Under the pieces are notes generated by a model. It did no database searches. It worked only from the letters and a program-made list of their open reading frames with translations, and had not been told where the DNA came from. 35,578 nucleotides of DNA from Defluviitaleaceae bacterium (GTDB lineage Bacteria; Bacillota; Clostridia; Lachnospirales; WQUN01), in contig WQZS01000026.1 of the NCBI GenBank assembly GCA_009780585.1, positions 1 through 35,578 on the forward strand, read 5' to 3'. The position numbers were made by a program, and so were the translations under genes. This document shows, piece after piece, positions 15,427-24,936 of this stretch; within the stretch, counting starts at the first letter, position 1, and each line of letters begins with the position of its first letter.

Positions 15427-16533
15427 ATGTCTCATAAAATTATAGCGGTTGATGACGTACCGCTTAACTTAGACATATTGGAAGCAATCCTGGACACGGA
15501 ATACGACTTGACGACCGTAACCTCGGGTAGGGAAGCGTTGGCCATCATGGCCGACGACCAGCCCGATTTGGTGCTGTTGGATCTTTCCATGCCGGAAATG
15601 GACGGGTTTGAGGTGCTCAGGCGGATGCGGTCCGACCCCATGACGGAGCATATCCCCGTTATCATCGTGACAGCGGAGATGGATGATTATTCCGAAGAAA
15701 AGGGACTCAACCTCGGAGCGGTGGACTACATAAGAAAGCCTTACAAGTCGGATATTATCCGAATAAAAATCCGTAACCACATTGAGCTTAAGGCATACCG
15801 GGACGACTTGGAAGGCATGGTGGAGGAACGGACGCAACAGCTCACCGCCGCCCACGAAGCCATTATTATGGGCATGTCCCTGCTTTCGGAATCGCGCGAC
15901 GGCATTACCGGCTCGCACCTTGCCCGTATCAAAGAGCAGACCCGTCTCTTAACTTCCAAGATCGCCGAAATGTATCCGGAATTATTGAATAAGGAAATGG
16001 CGGGCTTGATCACCACCTATTCACCCCTGCACGACGTGGGTAAGGTAGGCATACCCGACAGCGTCCTTAAAAAATCCGGCGGTCTAACCCGCGAGGAATT
16101 CGAACTGATGAAAAGCCACACATGGGGCGGGGGGGATTTGCTCCGCCAAATGGTGGATTTTTTAATGCCCGAACACAGGGCTCCGCTAAAGGTCGCGATC
16201 GACATAGCCGAGTGTCACCACGAACGGTACGACGGTACGGGTTATCCCGAAGGCATTGCGGGCAATAGTATACCTTTAGCGGCGCGTATCACGGCGTTGC
16301 CGGACGTATATGACGCTTTACGCAGCGCAAGGCCGTACAAGAGGGGTTTCACGCACGAGGAAGCATTGGAAACGATCCTCAAAGGCGACGGCAGAACCGA
16401 ACCTTCACATTTCGACCCCGTCGTGCTGGAAGCCTTCAGGGAAGTGCATGTGGAAATGGCGGAAGCCTTCGATACGAACCCGGACCCCTATTTAATTCAC
16501 AGCGATCAAAATATAACCTTCCATAAAGGGTGA
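15427..16533 (+). CDS. Response regulator with HD-GYP cyclic-di-GMP phosphodiesterase output
   Basis: 368 aa with GGAGG before the ATG. Residues 1-125 form a receiver domain with acidic pair Asp9/Asp10 and phosphoacceptor Asp52 (LVLLDLSMPEMDG), Thr in IIVTAE and Lys in IRKPYK. A short helical linker (~125-145) leads to an HD-GYP domain with HDVGKVGIPD, HTWGGGDLL, CHHERYDGTGYPEG and DVYDALRSARPYKRG. The domain would hydrolyse cyclic-di-GMP when the receiver is phosphorylated. All metal-site blocks are present, so it is probably active; ALPDVYDAL carries Pro where Ala is usual. No GGDEF synthase or cognate kinase is nearby. Its stop overlaps the xylulokinase start. Confidence 0.93.
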   Translation: MSHKIIAVDDVPLNLDILEAILDTEYDLTTVTSGREALAIMADDQPDLVLLDLSMPEMDGFEVLRRMRSDPMTEHIPVIIVTAEMDDYSEEKGLNLGAVDYIRKPYKSDIIRIKIRNHIELKAYRDDLEGMVEERTQQLTAAHEAIIMGMSLLSESRDGITGSHLARIKEQTRLLTSKIAEMYPELLNKEMAGLITTYSPLHDVGKVGIPDSVLKKSGGLTREEFELMKSHTWGGGDLLRQMVDFLMPEHRAPLKVAIDIAECHHERYDGTGYPEGIAGNSIPLAARITALPDVYDALRSARPYKRGFTHEEALETILKGDGRTEPSHFDPVVLEAFREVHVEMAEAFDTNPDPYLIHSDQNITFHKG

Positions 16534-18011
16534 TGTGTGTGTTAACGATCGGCATTGATGTAGGTACTTCGGCGGTAAAATTGATTGTTATGAACGAAAT
16601 GGGGGAGGTCTTGCGCACGGTGTCGCGGGATTACCCCCTATATTTATTTAACGAAGGATGGTCGGAGCAAGCGCCCGAGGATTGGTGGGAGGCAACCGCT
16701 TGCGCCCTGCGTGAATTGACAACGGAATACAAGGATATCGCCGCCGTCAGCTTCAGCGGCCAAATGCACGGGCTCGTCGCGCTCGATGGGGATGGAAACG
16801 TACTCCGTCGGGCGATACTGTGGAATGACCAGCGTACGCAAGCGGAATGTGATTATCTAAATAATACGGTCGGGCGGGATGTGCTCCTTTCAAACGCCGC
16901 CAACATCGCGCTTACGGGCTTTACGCTGCCCAAGATTTTATGGATGAAGAACAACGAACCGGAATTGTACGAAAAGATTGCGATGGTAATGCTCCCCAAG
17001 GATTATATCGCGTACAAATTGACAGGCATCGCGGCGACGGATTATTCGGACGCGTCGGGGACGTTGTTGCTGGATGTAAAGAATCAGGATTGGTCGGATA
17101 AAATGCTTTCGATCGCGGGGCTGACCCGTGCGCAAGTGCCGAAACTATTCAAATCATATGAAGCCGTGGGTAACGTCAGCGGTGATTCCGCGGAAGAAAC
17201 GGGTTTGCCCGCGTCGGTTAAAGTCGTTATCGGCGGCGGCGACCAAGCCGTAGGCGCGATCGGCACGGGTACGGTGGAAGAGGGGACATGCTCCGTTTCG
17301 TTGGGTACGTCGGGAGTTTTGTTCGTGGCGATGAACGATTTCGCCGTGGATACCTCGCCCGCGGCGATACACGCGTTCTGCCATGCAACGGGGCGTTACC
17401 ATATGATGGGTGTGACGCTGGCGGCGGCGGGTTCTTCGAAATGGTGGGTCGAACAGATATTGGATACGGCCGACTACTCCGCCGAGCAGAAAGATATCAC
17501 GGAGTTGGGGAAAAATAAGGTTTATTACCTGCCGTACCTTTCCGGTGAACGTACGCCGCACAACAATCCGTTGGCGCGCGGCGCGTTCGTGGGTATGGGC
17601 ATGGGTACGACACGTGCCGAAATGACGCAGGCCATGTTCGAGGGCGTGGCGTTCAGTTTACGTGATATCCTTACGCGGATACGCGCGTTGGGTAAGGAAA
17701 TTTCGGCGGCGCGTATCATCGGCGGCGGGGCAAAGAGTCCGCTGTGGTGCCAAATCGTGGCCGATGTGTTAAACGTAAAGGTGCAAAAAATCCATTCCGG
17801 CGAAGGCCCTGCCTTGGGCGCGGCGATATTGGCCATGGTGGGCACGGGCGCGTACGCGACCGTGGAAGAGGCTTGCGCCAAAATCATTAAAACAACCGAA
17901 ACATACACCCCGAATGTACAAGCCGCCGCGGGGTATGATAAACATTATCAAATCTATACGCATTTGTACGGAGCGTTAAAGGAAACATATACGAAGATTT
18001 CCGAGGTATAA
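16533..18011 (+). CDS. xylB: Xylulokinase-type FGGY carbohydrate kinase
   Basis: About 492 aa. The ATG at 16533 overlaps the HD-GYP stop (TGATG); a GTG at 16539 gives a more standard N-terminus, LTIGIDVGTSAVKL, and better spacing from AAGGG. The FGGY kinase blocks are clear: SFSGQMHGLVALD (sugar site), AILWNDQRT, GGGDQAVGAIGTG, YLSGERTPHNNP and RIIGGGAKSPLWCQI followed by GPALGAAILA. It phosphorylates D-xylulose to xylulose 5-phosphate in the cytoplasm. No xylose isomerase or transporter is adjacent, so another ketose cannot be excluded. FtsH starts 2 bases after its stop. Confidence 0.9.
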   Translation: MCVLTIGIDVGTSAVKLIVMNEMGEVLRTVSRDYPLYLFNEGWSEQAPEDWWEATACALRELTTEYKDIAAVSFSGQMHGLVALDGDGNVLRRAILWNDQRTQAECDYLNNTVGRDVLLSNAANIALTGFTLPKILWMKNNEPELYEKIAMVMLPKDYIAYKLTGIAATDYSDASGTLLLDVKNQDWSDKMLSIAGLTRAQVPKLFKSYEAVGNVSGDSAEETGLPASVKVVIGGGDQAVGAIGTGTVEEGTCSVSLGTSGVLFVAMNDFAVDTSPAAIHAFCHATGRYHMMGVTLAAAGSSKWWVEQILDTADYSAEQKDITELGKNKVYYLPYLSGERTPHNNPLARGAFVGMGMGTTRAEMTQAMFEGVAFSLRDILTRIRALGKEISAARIIGGGAKSPLWCQIVADVLNVKVQKIHSGEGPALGAAILAMVGTGAYATVEEACAKIIKTTETYTPNVQAAAGYDKHYQIYTHLYGALKETYTKISEV

Positions 18012-18012
18012 A

Positions 18013-19992
18013 ATGAACGATAACAAACGTAAGGACCCCAAGGGACCGCCTTCGACACCCCCGCGTATGCCGGGCGGTATCATGATGACGGTATTGATCA
18101 TCGCCACGATCGTTATCGTGTTAAATATGGTGTTCGGTACATTGACGGGCGACCGCACGGAAAGGATTCTGTACAGCGATTTCCTGGAAATGCTGGAAGC
18201 GGGGGAGGTATCCCACGTAGAGGTCCAACCCGATCGCTTAATTATAACGCTGGCCGAAGCGGAAAACGAAACCGAAGCTACTCCCACGGAAACGGACGCG
18301 AATGTGGCTTCGCCAACGCCCGCCCCCGCCGGGAATTTTTTCGACCGCGCCATGGGTGGCGTAATGACGCGCCAAGCCGAACAAGCGACGGCACGGCCAA
18401 CGGTCGTATATACGGGGCGTATGCCCGACCCCGAATTATTGGCGCGTTTGCAATACAAAGGCGTGGAGCACAACGCTTCGATCCAAACAGTCAATTATTT
18501 TTTGGTGATTTTGCAATTCCTGTTACCGTTTTTGCTGATCTTCGGCTTTTTTATGTTGATACGCCGTTCCATGAGCGGCATGATGGGCGGACGCGGCGGG
18601 ATTATGGGCATCGGCCAATCCAACGCGAAGGTCTACATGGAAAAGAAAACAGGTGTCACGTTTAATGACGTCGCCGGACAGGAAGAAGCCAAGGAAAGCC
18701 TGACCGAAATCGTGGACTTCCTGCACAACCCCGATAAGTATTCCGCCATCGGCGCGTTGCAACCCAAGGGCGCGTTGCTTGTAGGCCCGCCGGGTACGGG
18801 CAAGACCCTCATGGCCAAAGCCGTGGCGGGCGAAGCCAGCGTTGTATTCTTTTCGCTGTCGGGGTCGGATTTTGTGGAGATGTTTGTGGGTGTGGGCGCG
18901 TCGCGTGTGCGGGATTTATTCAAGCAAGCCGCGCAGCAAGCGCCCGCGATAATCTTTATAGACGAAATCGACGCAATCGGTAAGAGCCGCGACAACCAAT
19001 TAAATTCCAACGACGAAAGGGAGCAAACCCTTAACCAATTGCTGGCGGAAATGGACGGATTCGATTCATCGAAGGGTGTCGTGATATTGGGCGCGACGAA
19101 CCGGCCGGAAATATTGGACAAAGCGTTATTACGCCCCGGACGTTTCGACAGACGCATTAACGTGGAATTGCCCGATTTAAAGGGCCGCATCGATATCCTA
19201 AAAGTCCACGCGAAAAAGGTGAAAATGAACCCCGCCGTGGACCTCGACCGCATCGCGAAAATCACCCCCGGCGCGGCGGGTGCCGACCTTGCCAACATGA
19301 TCAACGAAGCGGCCCTGCACGCCGTACGCATGAACCGTAAGGAAGTCCATCAAGAGGACCTGATGGAAGCCGTCGAAGTCGTCATCGCCGGTAAGGAAAA
19401 GAAGGACCGCATCATGTCCGAACGGGAGAAGCGTATCGTGGCGTACCACGAAGTGGGCCACGCCTTGATCAGCGCGTTGCAAAAAGACGCGAAGCCCGTG
19501 GAGAAAATTACGATCATCCCGCGTACCAAGGGTTCGCTGGGCTACGTGTTACAAACCCAGGAAGAAGAACGCTTCATGTCCACGCGTGAACAGATGCTGG
19601 CGGAAATAACCGTATCGATGGGCGGACGCGCCGCGGAGGATGTTGTGTTCAAATTGCAAACCACGGGGGCCGCCAGCGATATCGAAAAAGCAACCCGCAT
19701 GGCACGCTCCATGGTCAGCATGTACGGCATGTCGGAAAAATTCGGCATGATGAGCCTGGAAAGCGGCGGCAACCGTTACCTCGACGGGCGTCCCGTATTA
19801 CAGGTGAGCGACGCAACCGGCGCGGAGCTGGATAAGGAAGTCAGCAAGATTTTACAAGAATGTTACCAAAAAGCCGTGGATATGCTAAGGGTGAACGAAG
19901 GAAAAATGAAGGAGATCGCGGAGTACCTGTTTAATAAAGAAACAATGACAGGCGATGAGTTTATGGAGTTGTATAAAAAGGAAACGATGTAA
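18013..19992 (+). CDS. ftsH: ATP-dependent zinc metalloprotease FtsH
   Basis: 659 aa, anchored in the cytoplasmic membrane by helices at about residues 24-42 and 162-183. The segment between them carries an acidic, then Thr/Pro-rich insert near residues 81-107 (ENETEATPTETD, then SPTPAPAG). Then the AAA+ module: Walker A GPPGTGKT at 258-265, Walker B IIFIDEIDAIG, and the second-region-of-homology ATNRPEILDKALLRPGRFDR. The protease has the zinc motif HEVGH and the third ligand Asp in GAASDIEKAT. It degrades misfolded or regulatory membrane and soluble proteins. GAGGT within the xylB end is the ribosome site. Its stop overlaps the next start by one base. Confidence 0.97.
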   Translation: MNDNKRKDPKGPPSTPPRMPGGIMMTVLIIATIVIVLNMVFGTLTGDRTERILYSDFLEMLEAGEVSHVEVQPDRLIITLAEAENETEATPTETDANVASPTPAPAGNFFDRAMGGVMTRQAEQATARPTVVYTGRMPDPELLARLQYKGVEHNASIQTVNYFLVILQFLLPFLLIFGFFMLIRRSMSGMMGGRGGIMGIGQSNAKVYMEKKTGVTFNDVAGQEEAKESLTEIVDFLHNPDKYSAIGALQPKGALLVGPPGTGKTLMAKAVAGEASVVFFSLSGSDFVEMFVGVGASRVRDLFKQAAQQAPAIIFIDEIDAIGKSRDNQLNSNDEREQTLNQLLAEMDGFDSSKGVVILGATNRPEILDKALLRPGRFDRRINVELPDLKGRIDILKVHAKKVKMNPAVDLDRIAKITPGAAGADLANMINEAALHAVRMNRKEVHQEDLMEAVEVVIAGKEKKDRIMSEREKRIVAYHEVGHALISALQKDAKPVEKITIIPRTKGSLGYVLQTQEEERFMSTREQMLAEITVSMGGRAAEDVVFKLQTTGAASDIEKATRMARSMVSMYGMSEKFGMMSLESGGNRYLDGRPVLQVSDATGAELDKEVSKILQECYQKAVDMLRVNEGKMKEIAEYLFNKETMTGDEFMELYKKETM

Positions 19993-21728
19993 TGGCCTTT
20001 GCCGTAACCTCTATCATAACCATCATCGCAGCGGCGGTCATCGTATCGGTTGTTATGCGGATGCAAGCCGAAAAGCGTTTGCGCAAGCAGTTGAAGGAAT
20101 CCCTCGGTAAGCCCCCCGAAGCGGGGGAAGGAGGCCTGCCCGAATCACTTGAAAACATCGAAAGCATCGCCCGCTATGCCGAAATCATGGCGGAAAACGA
20201 GTCCGATAACGAACCCGAATCCCCTATCAAAACGCATCATTGGCACGAATCCCCCTCGGGTATTCATCATTGGCGGCTGGACGCGACGACATGGAACGAC
20301 CTTGACATGGACAAGGTGTTCGGACGCGTCAACACATGCTTGTCCTCCATCGGGGAGGAATACCTGTACAACTGTTTGCATGAATTAAAGCAAAACCCCG
20401 CTTCCCTGCAGGAACGTGAAAAACTCATACAATTCCTGTCCGCCAACCCGGAGGAACGCTTGGAAATCCAAATGGCGTTGGCAAAAGTGGGTAAGGAAAA
20501 CTACAACGGTTTGGTTCGGATTATATTCAATGCGGATGATCGGTTCTTAAGGTTCCAATGGCTGTATAATATACTCGCGCTGTTGCCGATTGCGGCGGCG
20601 GCGTTTTTGTTTCTCCACACGCCGATCGGGTTTATCGCTATAATGGTTAGTTTTATCGCCAACATGGTTGTACACAATCGGGTTAAGAATCACTTGGAAG
20701 ATGATTTGCCCGCCATCGGTTATCTTAATTTGATGTTGCAATGTTGTAAAAGAATATCCGCGATGAACATCGATTTGCCCGCGTTCGTAAAGATGAAGCG
20801 ATGCTTCGAACCCTTCAAATCGGTGATGAACAAGCTGCCGCAAAGTACCAACCCCAACCGCGTACATTATTTGGATTTCGATTTCCTCGCGGAATATTTG
20901 CGGGTCATATTCCTGTATGAGGTGCGTAATTACAACCGTTTGGCGCGGGCGATCACGCGGCACAACGATGAAATACATGCCCTGTACCAATCCGTGGGTG
21001 AAGCGGAGGTCGCTTTGTGCGTGCAAAATTTCCGCTTGAATCTACCCGTATATTGTATGCCGGAATTTACAACCGATGCCCGGATCGACTTCACCGATCT
21101 CGTACATCCGTTAATCGAAAAACCCGTGGCCAATTCCGGTTCGATTTCCAACGACAGCCTGTTAACCGGGTCCAACGCTTCGGGCAAGTCCACGTTTATC
21201 AAGTCGCTGGCGTTGGGCGGTGTATTGGCGCAAACGTTAAACACCTGCGCCGCTTCACGGTTCGCGACGCGGTTTTCATGGATCATGACTTCAATGGTGA
21301 TGCGCGACGACCTATCGGGTGGGGACAGTTATTTCATCGTGGAGATTAAATCCCTGCGCCGCATCCTCGACCGCGTGAAAATACACCCTTGTACATGCTA
21401 CATAGATGAAATCCTGCGCGGCACCAACACCGTCGAACGTATCGCCGCGTCGGCATCGGTATTAAAATGGCTGCATAAACAAAGGTGCCTGTGCGTGGCG
21501 GCTTCACACGACATTGAGCTTACGCACCTGCTTGCCGATTCGTACGAAAATTTCCATTTCCGTGAGCAAATCACGACTAACGGCGTACAATTCGATTATA
21601 AACTAAAGAACGGGCCGTCCACCACACGCAACGCCATCAAGCTGTTGGAAGTGATGGACTTCGACGCGGAAATCGTCACGCAAGCGCAGGAAATGGCGCG
21701 GGGTTATGACATCGGCCAGAAATGGTAG
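19992..21728 (+). CDS. Membrane-anchored MutS-family ATPase
   Basis: 578 aa. It has an N-terminal membrane helix (residues ~4-21), a charged stretch, and two further hydrophobic segments near 190-232 (LYNILALLPIAAAAFLFL and IGFIAIMVSFIANMVV). The C-terminal MutS-type ABC ATPase has Walker A TGSNASGKST at ~393-402 and a Walker B block YIDEILRGTNTVER with SASVLKWL. The mismatch-recognition domains of MutS are absent. Similar membrane MutS-like proteins are widespread in Bacillota and uncharacterised. AAGGAA in the ftsH end is the ribosome site and the two genes share one base, so they are probably co-translated. Confidence 0.85.
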   Translation: MAFAVTSIITIIAAAVIVSVVMRMQAEKRLRKQLKESLGKPPEAGEGGLPESLENIESIARYAEIMAENESDNEPESPIKTHHWHESPSGIHHWRLDATTWNDLDMDKVFGRVNTCLSSIGEEYLYNCLHELKQNPASLQEREKLIQFLSANPEERLEIQMALAKVGKENYNGLVRIIFNADDRFLRFQWLYNILALLPIAAAAFLFLHTPIGFIAIMVSFIANMVVHNRVKNHLEDDLPAIGYLNLMLQCCKRISAMNIDLPAFVKMKRCFEPFKSVMNKLPQSTNPNRVHYLDFDFLAEYLRVIFLYEVRNYNRLARAITRHNDEIHALYQSVGEAEVALCVQNFRLNLPVYCMPEFTTDARIDFTDLVHPLIEKPVANSGSISNDSLLTGSNASGKSTFIKSLALGGVLAQTLNTCAASRFATRFSWIMTSMVMRDDLSGGDSYFIVEIKSLRRILDRVKIHPCTCYIDEILRGTNTVERIAASASVLKWLHKQRCLCVAASHDIELTHLLADSYENFHFREQITTNGVQFDYKLKNGPSTTRNAIKLLEVMDFDAEIVTQAQEMARGYDIGQKW

Positions 21729-21757
21729 CCAAATGATAGGACAAAGGGAGGATATCC

Positions 21758-22537
21758 ATGGTTCACGATAAGATGTTGTCGGATTTAAAGTCGCTGGGTG
21801 TGCGGGAAGGCGGCCACTTGTTGGTTCATTCATCGTACAAATCGCTCGGCGAAGGGGTTGATGGGATCGAGCAAGTCATCGAAACGCTGCGCGCCGCTTT
21901 GGGGGAATCGGGGACGCTGTTGATTCCCACGTTGAGTTTTTCATCCGTGCCGACGGACAACCGCGTGTTCGATATACGGCAAACGCCGTCCGACGTGGGC
22001 GCGATAACGGAATACTTCCGTAAGATGCCGGGAGTGGTACGCAGCCTGCATCCGACACATTCCGTCGCGGCTATCGGCGCGAACGCTTCGGAAATCGTAA
22101 GGGACCACGAAAAGGATAATTCACCCGTGGGTGCGAACTCGCCGTTCCGTAAGCTGCGCGATTGGCAAGGGCAAATATTAATGCTGGGTTGCGGCTTGCT
22201 CCCCAACACGTCCATGCACGGGGTGGAGGAATTAGCCGAACCGCCGTACGCCTTCCGTCATATGCTCGATTATCAATGCACCGACGCGGAAGGCATTACG
22301 CATACGTTAAACATCCGCCGACATCATTTTGAAAACGCGCACGGCGGCAGCGTTGTCCAACGGTACGACCGCTTAAAGTTCTTGCTTCCCGCATACATTA
22401 TGGCGTATGGGAAGGTGCTGGACGCGGAGTGCTATCTTTTCGAGGCGAAACCCATGTGGGACGTGGCGGTAAAGGTTATGCGGGATGATCCGTTGTTCTT
22501 TGTGGACGGGTGGTATGAAAATAAAATTTCAGAATAA
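21758..22537 (+). CDS. AAC(3)-family aminoglycoside N-acetyltransferase-like protein
   Basis: 259 aa with an excellent AAAGGGAGGA site. Antibiotic_NAT blocks are seen: [22 protein letters not shown], the signature [13 protein letters not shown], then [29 protein letters not shown] and PPYAF. Members transfer acetyl from acetyl-CoA to the 3-amino group of aminoglycosides, but chromosomal clostridial homologues may act on other amines. It is placed 29 bases after the MutS-like gene and 13 bases before glycine C-acetyltransferase, another acyl-CoA-using enzyme. Nothing suggests a mobile resistance element. Resistance should not be assumed. Confidence 0.87.
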   Translation: MVHDKMLSDLKSLGVREGGHLLVHSSYKSLGEGVDGIEQVIETLRAALGESGTLLIPTLSFSSVPTDNRVFDIRQTPSDVGAITEYFRKMPGVVRSLHPTHSVAAIGANASEIVRDHEKDNSPVGANSPFRKLRDWQGQILMLGCGLLPNTSMHGVEELAEPPYAFRHMLDYQCTDAEGITHTLNIRRHHFENAHGGSVVQRYDRLKFLLPAYIMAYGKVLDAECYLFEAKPMWDVAVKVMRDDPLFFVDGWYENKISE

Positions 22538-22550
22538 AGAGTGGGATGTT

Positions 22551-23726
22551 ATGAAATCGGCGTATAAATATTGGGAACGGACGGCGGATGAAATTAAGGC
22601 GTCGGGGTTATGGAAAAACGAGCGCGTAATCACCACGCCGCAATCACCGCAAATTGATACCGACACACACATGGGTTTGATCAACATGTGCGCGAACAAT
22701 TACCTCGGCTTAGCCGACCATCCCGAAGTGAAGGCCGCCGCACAAGCAGGGATTGATAAATGGGGGTACGGCCTTTCCAGCGTGCGGTTTATTTGCGGCA
22801 CACAAGGGTTGCATAAAGAACTCGAAGCGAAGCTCAGCGAATTTTTGCAGACCGAGGACACGATCCTGTATTCCTCCTGCTACGATGCCAACGGCGGATT
22901 GTTCGAAACGTTGCTTACCGCCGAAGATGCGATCATTTCCGACGAATTGAACCACGCAAGCATCATCGACGGCGTAAGGCTGTGTAAAGCGGCGCGATAC
23001 CGCTATAAAAACAACGATATGGAAGAACTGAAATTACGATTACAAGAAGCTCAAAACGCGCGCATCAAGGCCATTGTATGCGACGGCGTTTTTTCAATGG
23101 ACGGGACGATCGCCAACCTACCCGCGATCTGCGATTTGGCGGAACGTTACGACGCCATCGTCATCGTGGACGACAGCCACGGCGTGGGTGTTATCGGCAG
23201 GGGCTTACGCGGTACGGCGGAGCATTACGGCTTGACCGATCGGGTGGACATCATGACGGGTACGCTGGGCAAAGCGCTGGGCGGGTCGTCGGGCGGATAC
23301 ACCACGGGACGCAAGGCCATCATTGATATCCTGCGGCAAAAATCACGGACATACCTCTTTTCCAACACCCTGTCGCCGATTATCGCGTCGGGTACGTTAA
23401 AGGTGCTGGAAATCATCACACGCTCGCCGGAATTAAAGACGCGGCTGGATGAAAATACCGCTTACTTCCGCGCAGGCCTAACCGCCGCGGGCTTCGATAT
23501 CAAGGAAGGGACGCACCCCATCGTACCCGTCATGCTCTACGATGAGCGCAAAGCCGCCCTGATGGCGGAAAGGTTATTAGAGAAGGGTGTGTACGCCATC
23601 GGCTTCTTCTACCCCGTGGTGCCGAAGGGGAGGGCACGCGTGCGTTGCCAGGTTTCCGCGGCGCATACAAGGGAGCAGTTGGATTTCGTAATCAACGCGT
23701 TTAAGGAATGTAAGGATATTATATAA
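22551..23726 (+). CDS. kbl: Glycine C-acetyltransferase (2-amino-3-ketobutyrate CoA ligase)
   Basis: 391 aa from the ATG at 22551, with AAGAGTGGG upstream; the open frame extends into the previous gene but that is not a plausible start. It is a PLP-dependent alpha-oxoamine synthase: [47 protein letters not shown], and the PLP-lysine motif [10 protein letters not shown] followed by SSGGYTTG, as in Kbl. It converts 2-amino-3-ketobutyrate and CoA to glycine and acetyl-CoA in threonine breakdown. The usual partner threonine dehydrogenase is not adjacent. Its stop overlaps the convergent DUF6765 gene by 8 bases. Confidence 0.92.
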   Translation: MKSAYKYWERTADEIKASGLWKNERVITTPQSPQIDTDTHMGLINMCANNYLGLADHPEVKAAAQAGIDKWGYGLSSVRFICGTQGLHKELEAKLSEFLQTEDTILYSSCYDANGGLFETLLTAEDAIISDELNHASIIDGVRLCKAARYRYKNNDMEELKLRLQEAQNARIKAIVCDGVFSMDGTIANLPAICDLAERYDAIVIVDDSHGVGVIGRGLRGTAEHYGLTDRVDIMTGTLGKALGGSSGGYTTGRKAIIDILRQKSRTYLFSNTLSPIIASGTLKVLEIITRSPELKTRLDENTAYFRAGLTAAGFDIKEGTHPIVPVMLYDERKAALMAERLLEKGVYAIGFFYPVVPKGRARVRCQVSAAHTREQLDFVINAFKECKDII

Positions 23727-24873
23727 CGACCCCCTCCGCCATATCACAATACGCCTCCAATTGCGTACGGTGACCGCGGGTGCTGTATTCCCCCGTCACA
23801 GCGCGGACGTGGCAATACGCCGCCTCGTTAAAGCGGAAAAATTCATCATCGGCACTTTGAGCCAATGTGATCGATGACAACCGTCCGCGGTCGCCCTCCT
23901 CGGAATACGAATTATGCAAGTCGTCGGCTTTAATCTTCAGCTTCTGTAATAAACCCTCGTCATGGCGCTGGATGTCCAATCGGATATTAATGAATTCATC
24001 TTTTTTATATGAATAACTGATATGCGGAAATGTATTTTCCCACGCGTTTTGGATATTATGCTCCCGTTCGCCGCTTTGCGCTTCCGCCAGTTTCGTTTGG
24101 AGCGCGTACCATTCGCGGTCGCCGAAGGGGTCTTTTTTATTAACGGCGCAAAGGATGTCGAGTATGCGCCGCGAGCAATCGGCAAAATACGCGGTGTTGT
24201 CGCGCCTGATAAATGATTCGAAGGATCCTTTCTCGGTCTTCTTAGCAAAGATATCGATAAAGAGCCCGCAATCATCGGGCACGGAACCCGCGTTGGCGTG
24301 GCCGATGGAGGGGAGCGCGCGGTAAAACGCGGATTCGGTGTTCGTCATGCCTTCATTAACATAGGAAGCGTTCTCCCAGCCTTGGAAACCGGAAAACCCC
24401 TCGTGCGCGTAACTGTCGGCAAGTGTGTGTAAAATCATTCCCAGGTTCATTAAATGGCTGCGCGATGCCTGCTCCACTAAGCGATTGACCAGCAAATTCC
24501 CGCCGCGGTTAGCCGTCACGCAACGATAAAGGCTGCGCTCCGCGTTCTTATGCAGCGAGTTATACGGCTGCGTCATAATAAAATGGAACGGCATCAACGC
24601 CGTAAGCCGATACCCCGACGATAAGGTACGCACGGCATTGATCCCCGTCGCGCAAGGGGAGAACGCCCAACGCGGTTTATGCGCGCGCAGCTTCTTCGCG
24701 AGGCCGTTTTCAATGAAAAAGGCAGGCGGCTCCCTGTCAAGGATGAACGGGCTGTGCATGATAAAATCGTCAATGTACTGTGAATAATAGGCTATGTACT
24801 GCGCATCCCGCGGGGAAAATCCGGCATGTACGGCCAGGGTCTTTACGGTATAATAATGGTAGTTTATGTTCAC
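23719..24873 (-). CDS. DUF6765 family protein
   Basis: 384 aa from a GTG at 24873 with GAGGTG spaced correctly; the frame is open 36 codons further but without a site. The start [19 protein letters not shown] and block [23 protein letters not shown] match DUF6765 by memory. The second resembles the His/Asp metal motifs of zinc phospholipase C or S1/P1-like helical hydrolases. YSQYIDDFI may supply further acidic ligands. No signal peptide or membrane helix is visible, so it is likely cytoplasmic. Function unknown. It diverges from the DUF4080 radical SAM gene across 63 bases. Confidence 0.7.
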   Translation of the reverse strand: MNINYHYYTVKTLAVHAGFSPRDAQYIAYYSQYIDDFIMHSPFILDREPPAFFIENGLAKKLRAHKPRWAFSPCATGINAVRTLSSGYRLTALMPFHFIMTQPYNSLHKNAERSLYRCVTANRGGNLLVNRLVEQASRSHLMNLGMILHTLADSYAHEGFSGFQGWENASYVNEGMTNTESAFYRALPSIGHANAGSVPDDCGLFIDIFAKKTEKGSFESFIRRDNTAYFADCSRRILDILCAVNKKDPFGDREWYALQTKLAEAQSGEREHNIQNAWENTFPHISYSYKKDEFINIRLDIQRHDEGLLQKLKIKADDLHNSYSEEGDRGRLSSITLAQSADDEFFRFNEAAYCHVRAVTGEYSTRGHRTQLEAYCDMAEGVVI

Positions 24874-24936
24874 GAAAACACCTCGCAAAAGGGGGATCCT
24901 CCCATTATATGCGGCGGGGTCCGAAGGGGTACGCGT

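Noticed and set aside
18633..19331. Long minus-strand open frame (232 codons) inside ftsH
   Set aside because: It is antisense to the conserved AAA+ domain, has no ribosome site and reads as a Ser/Ala/Arg-rich shadow translation caused by codon bias.
22485..22550. Upstream extension of the glycine C-acetyltransferase frame
   Set aside because: It lies inside the AAC(3)-like coding region, and the ATG at 22551 has a good ribosome site and gives the normal family N-terminus.
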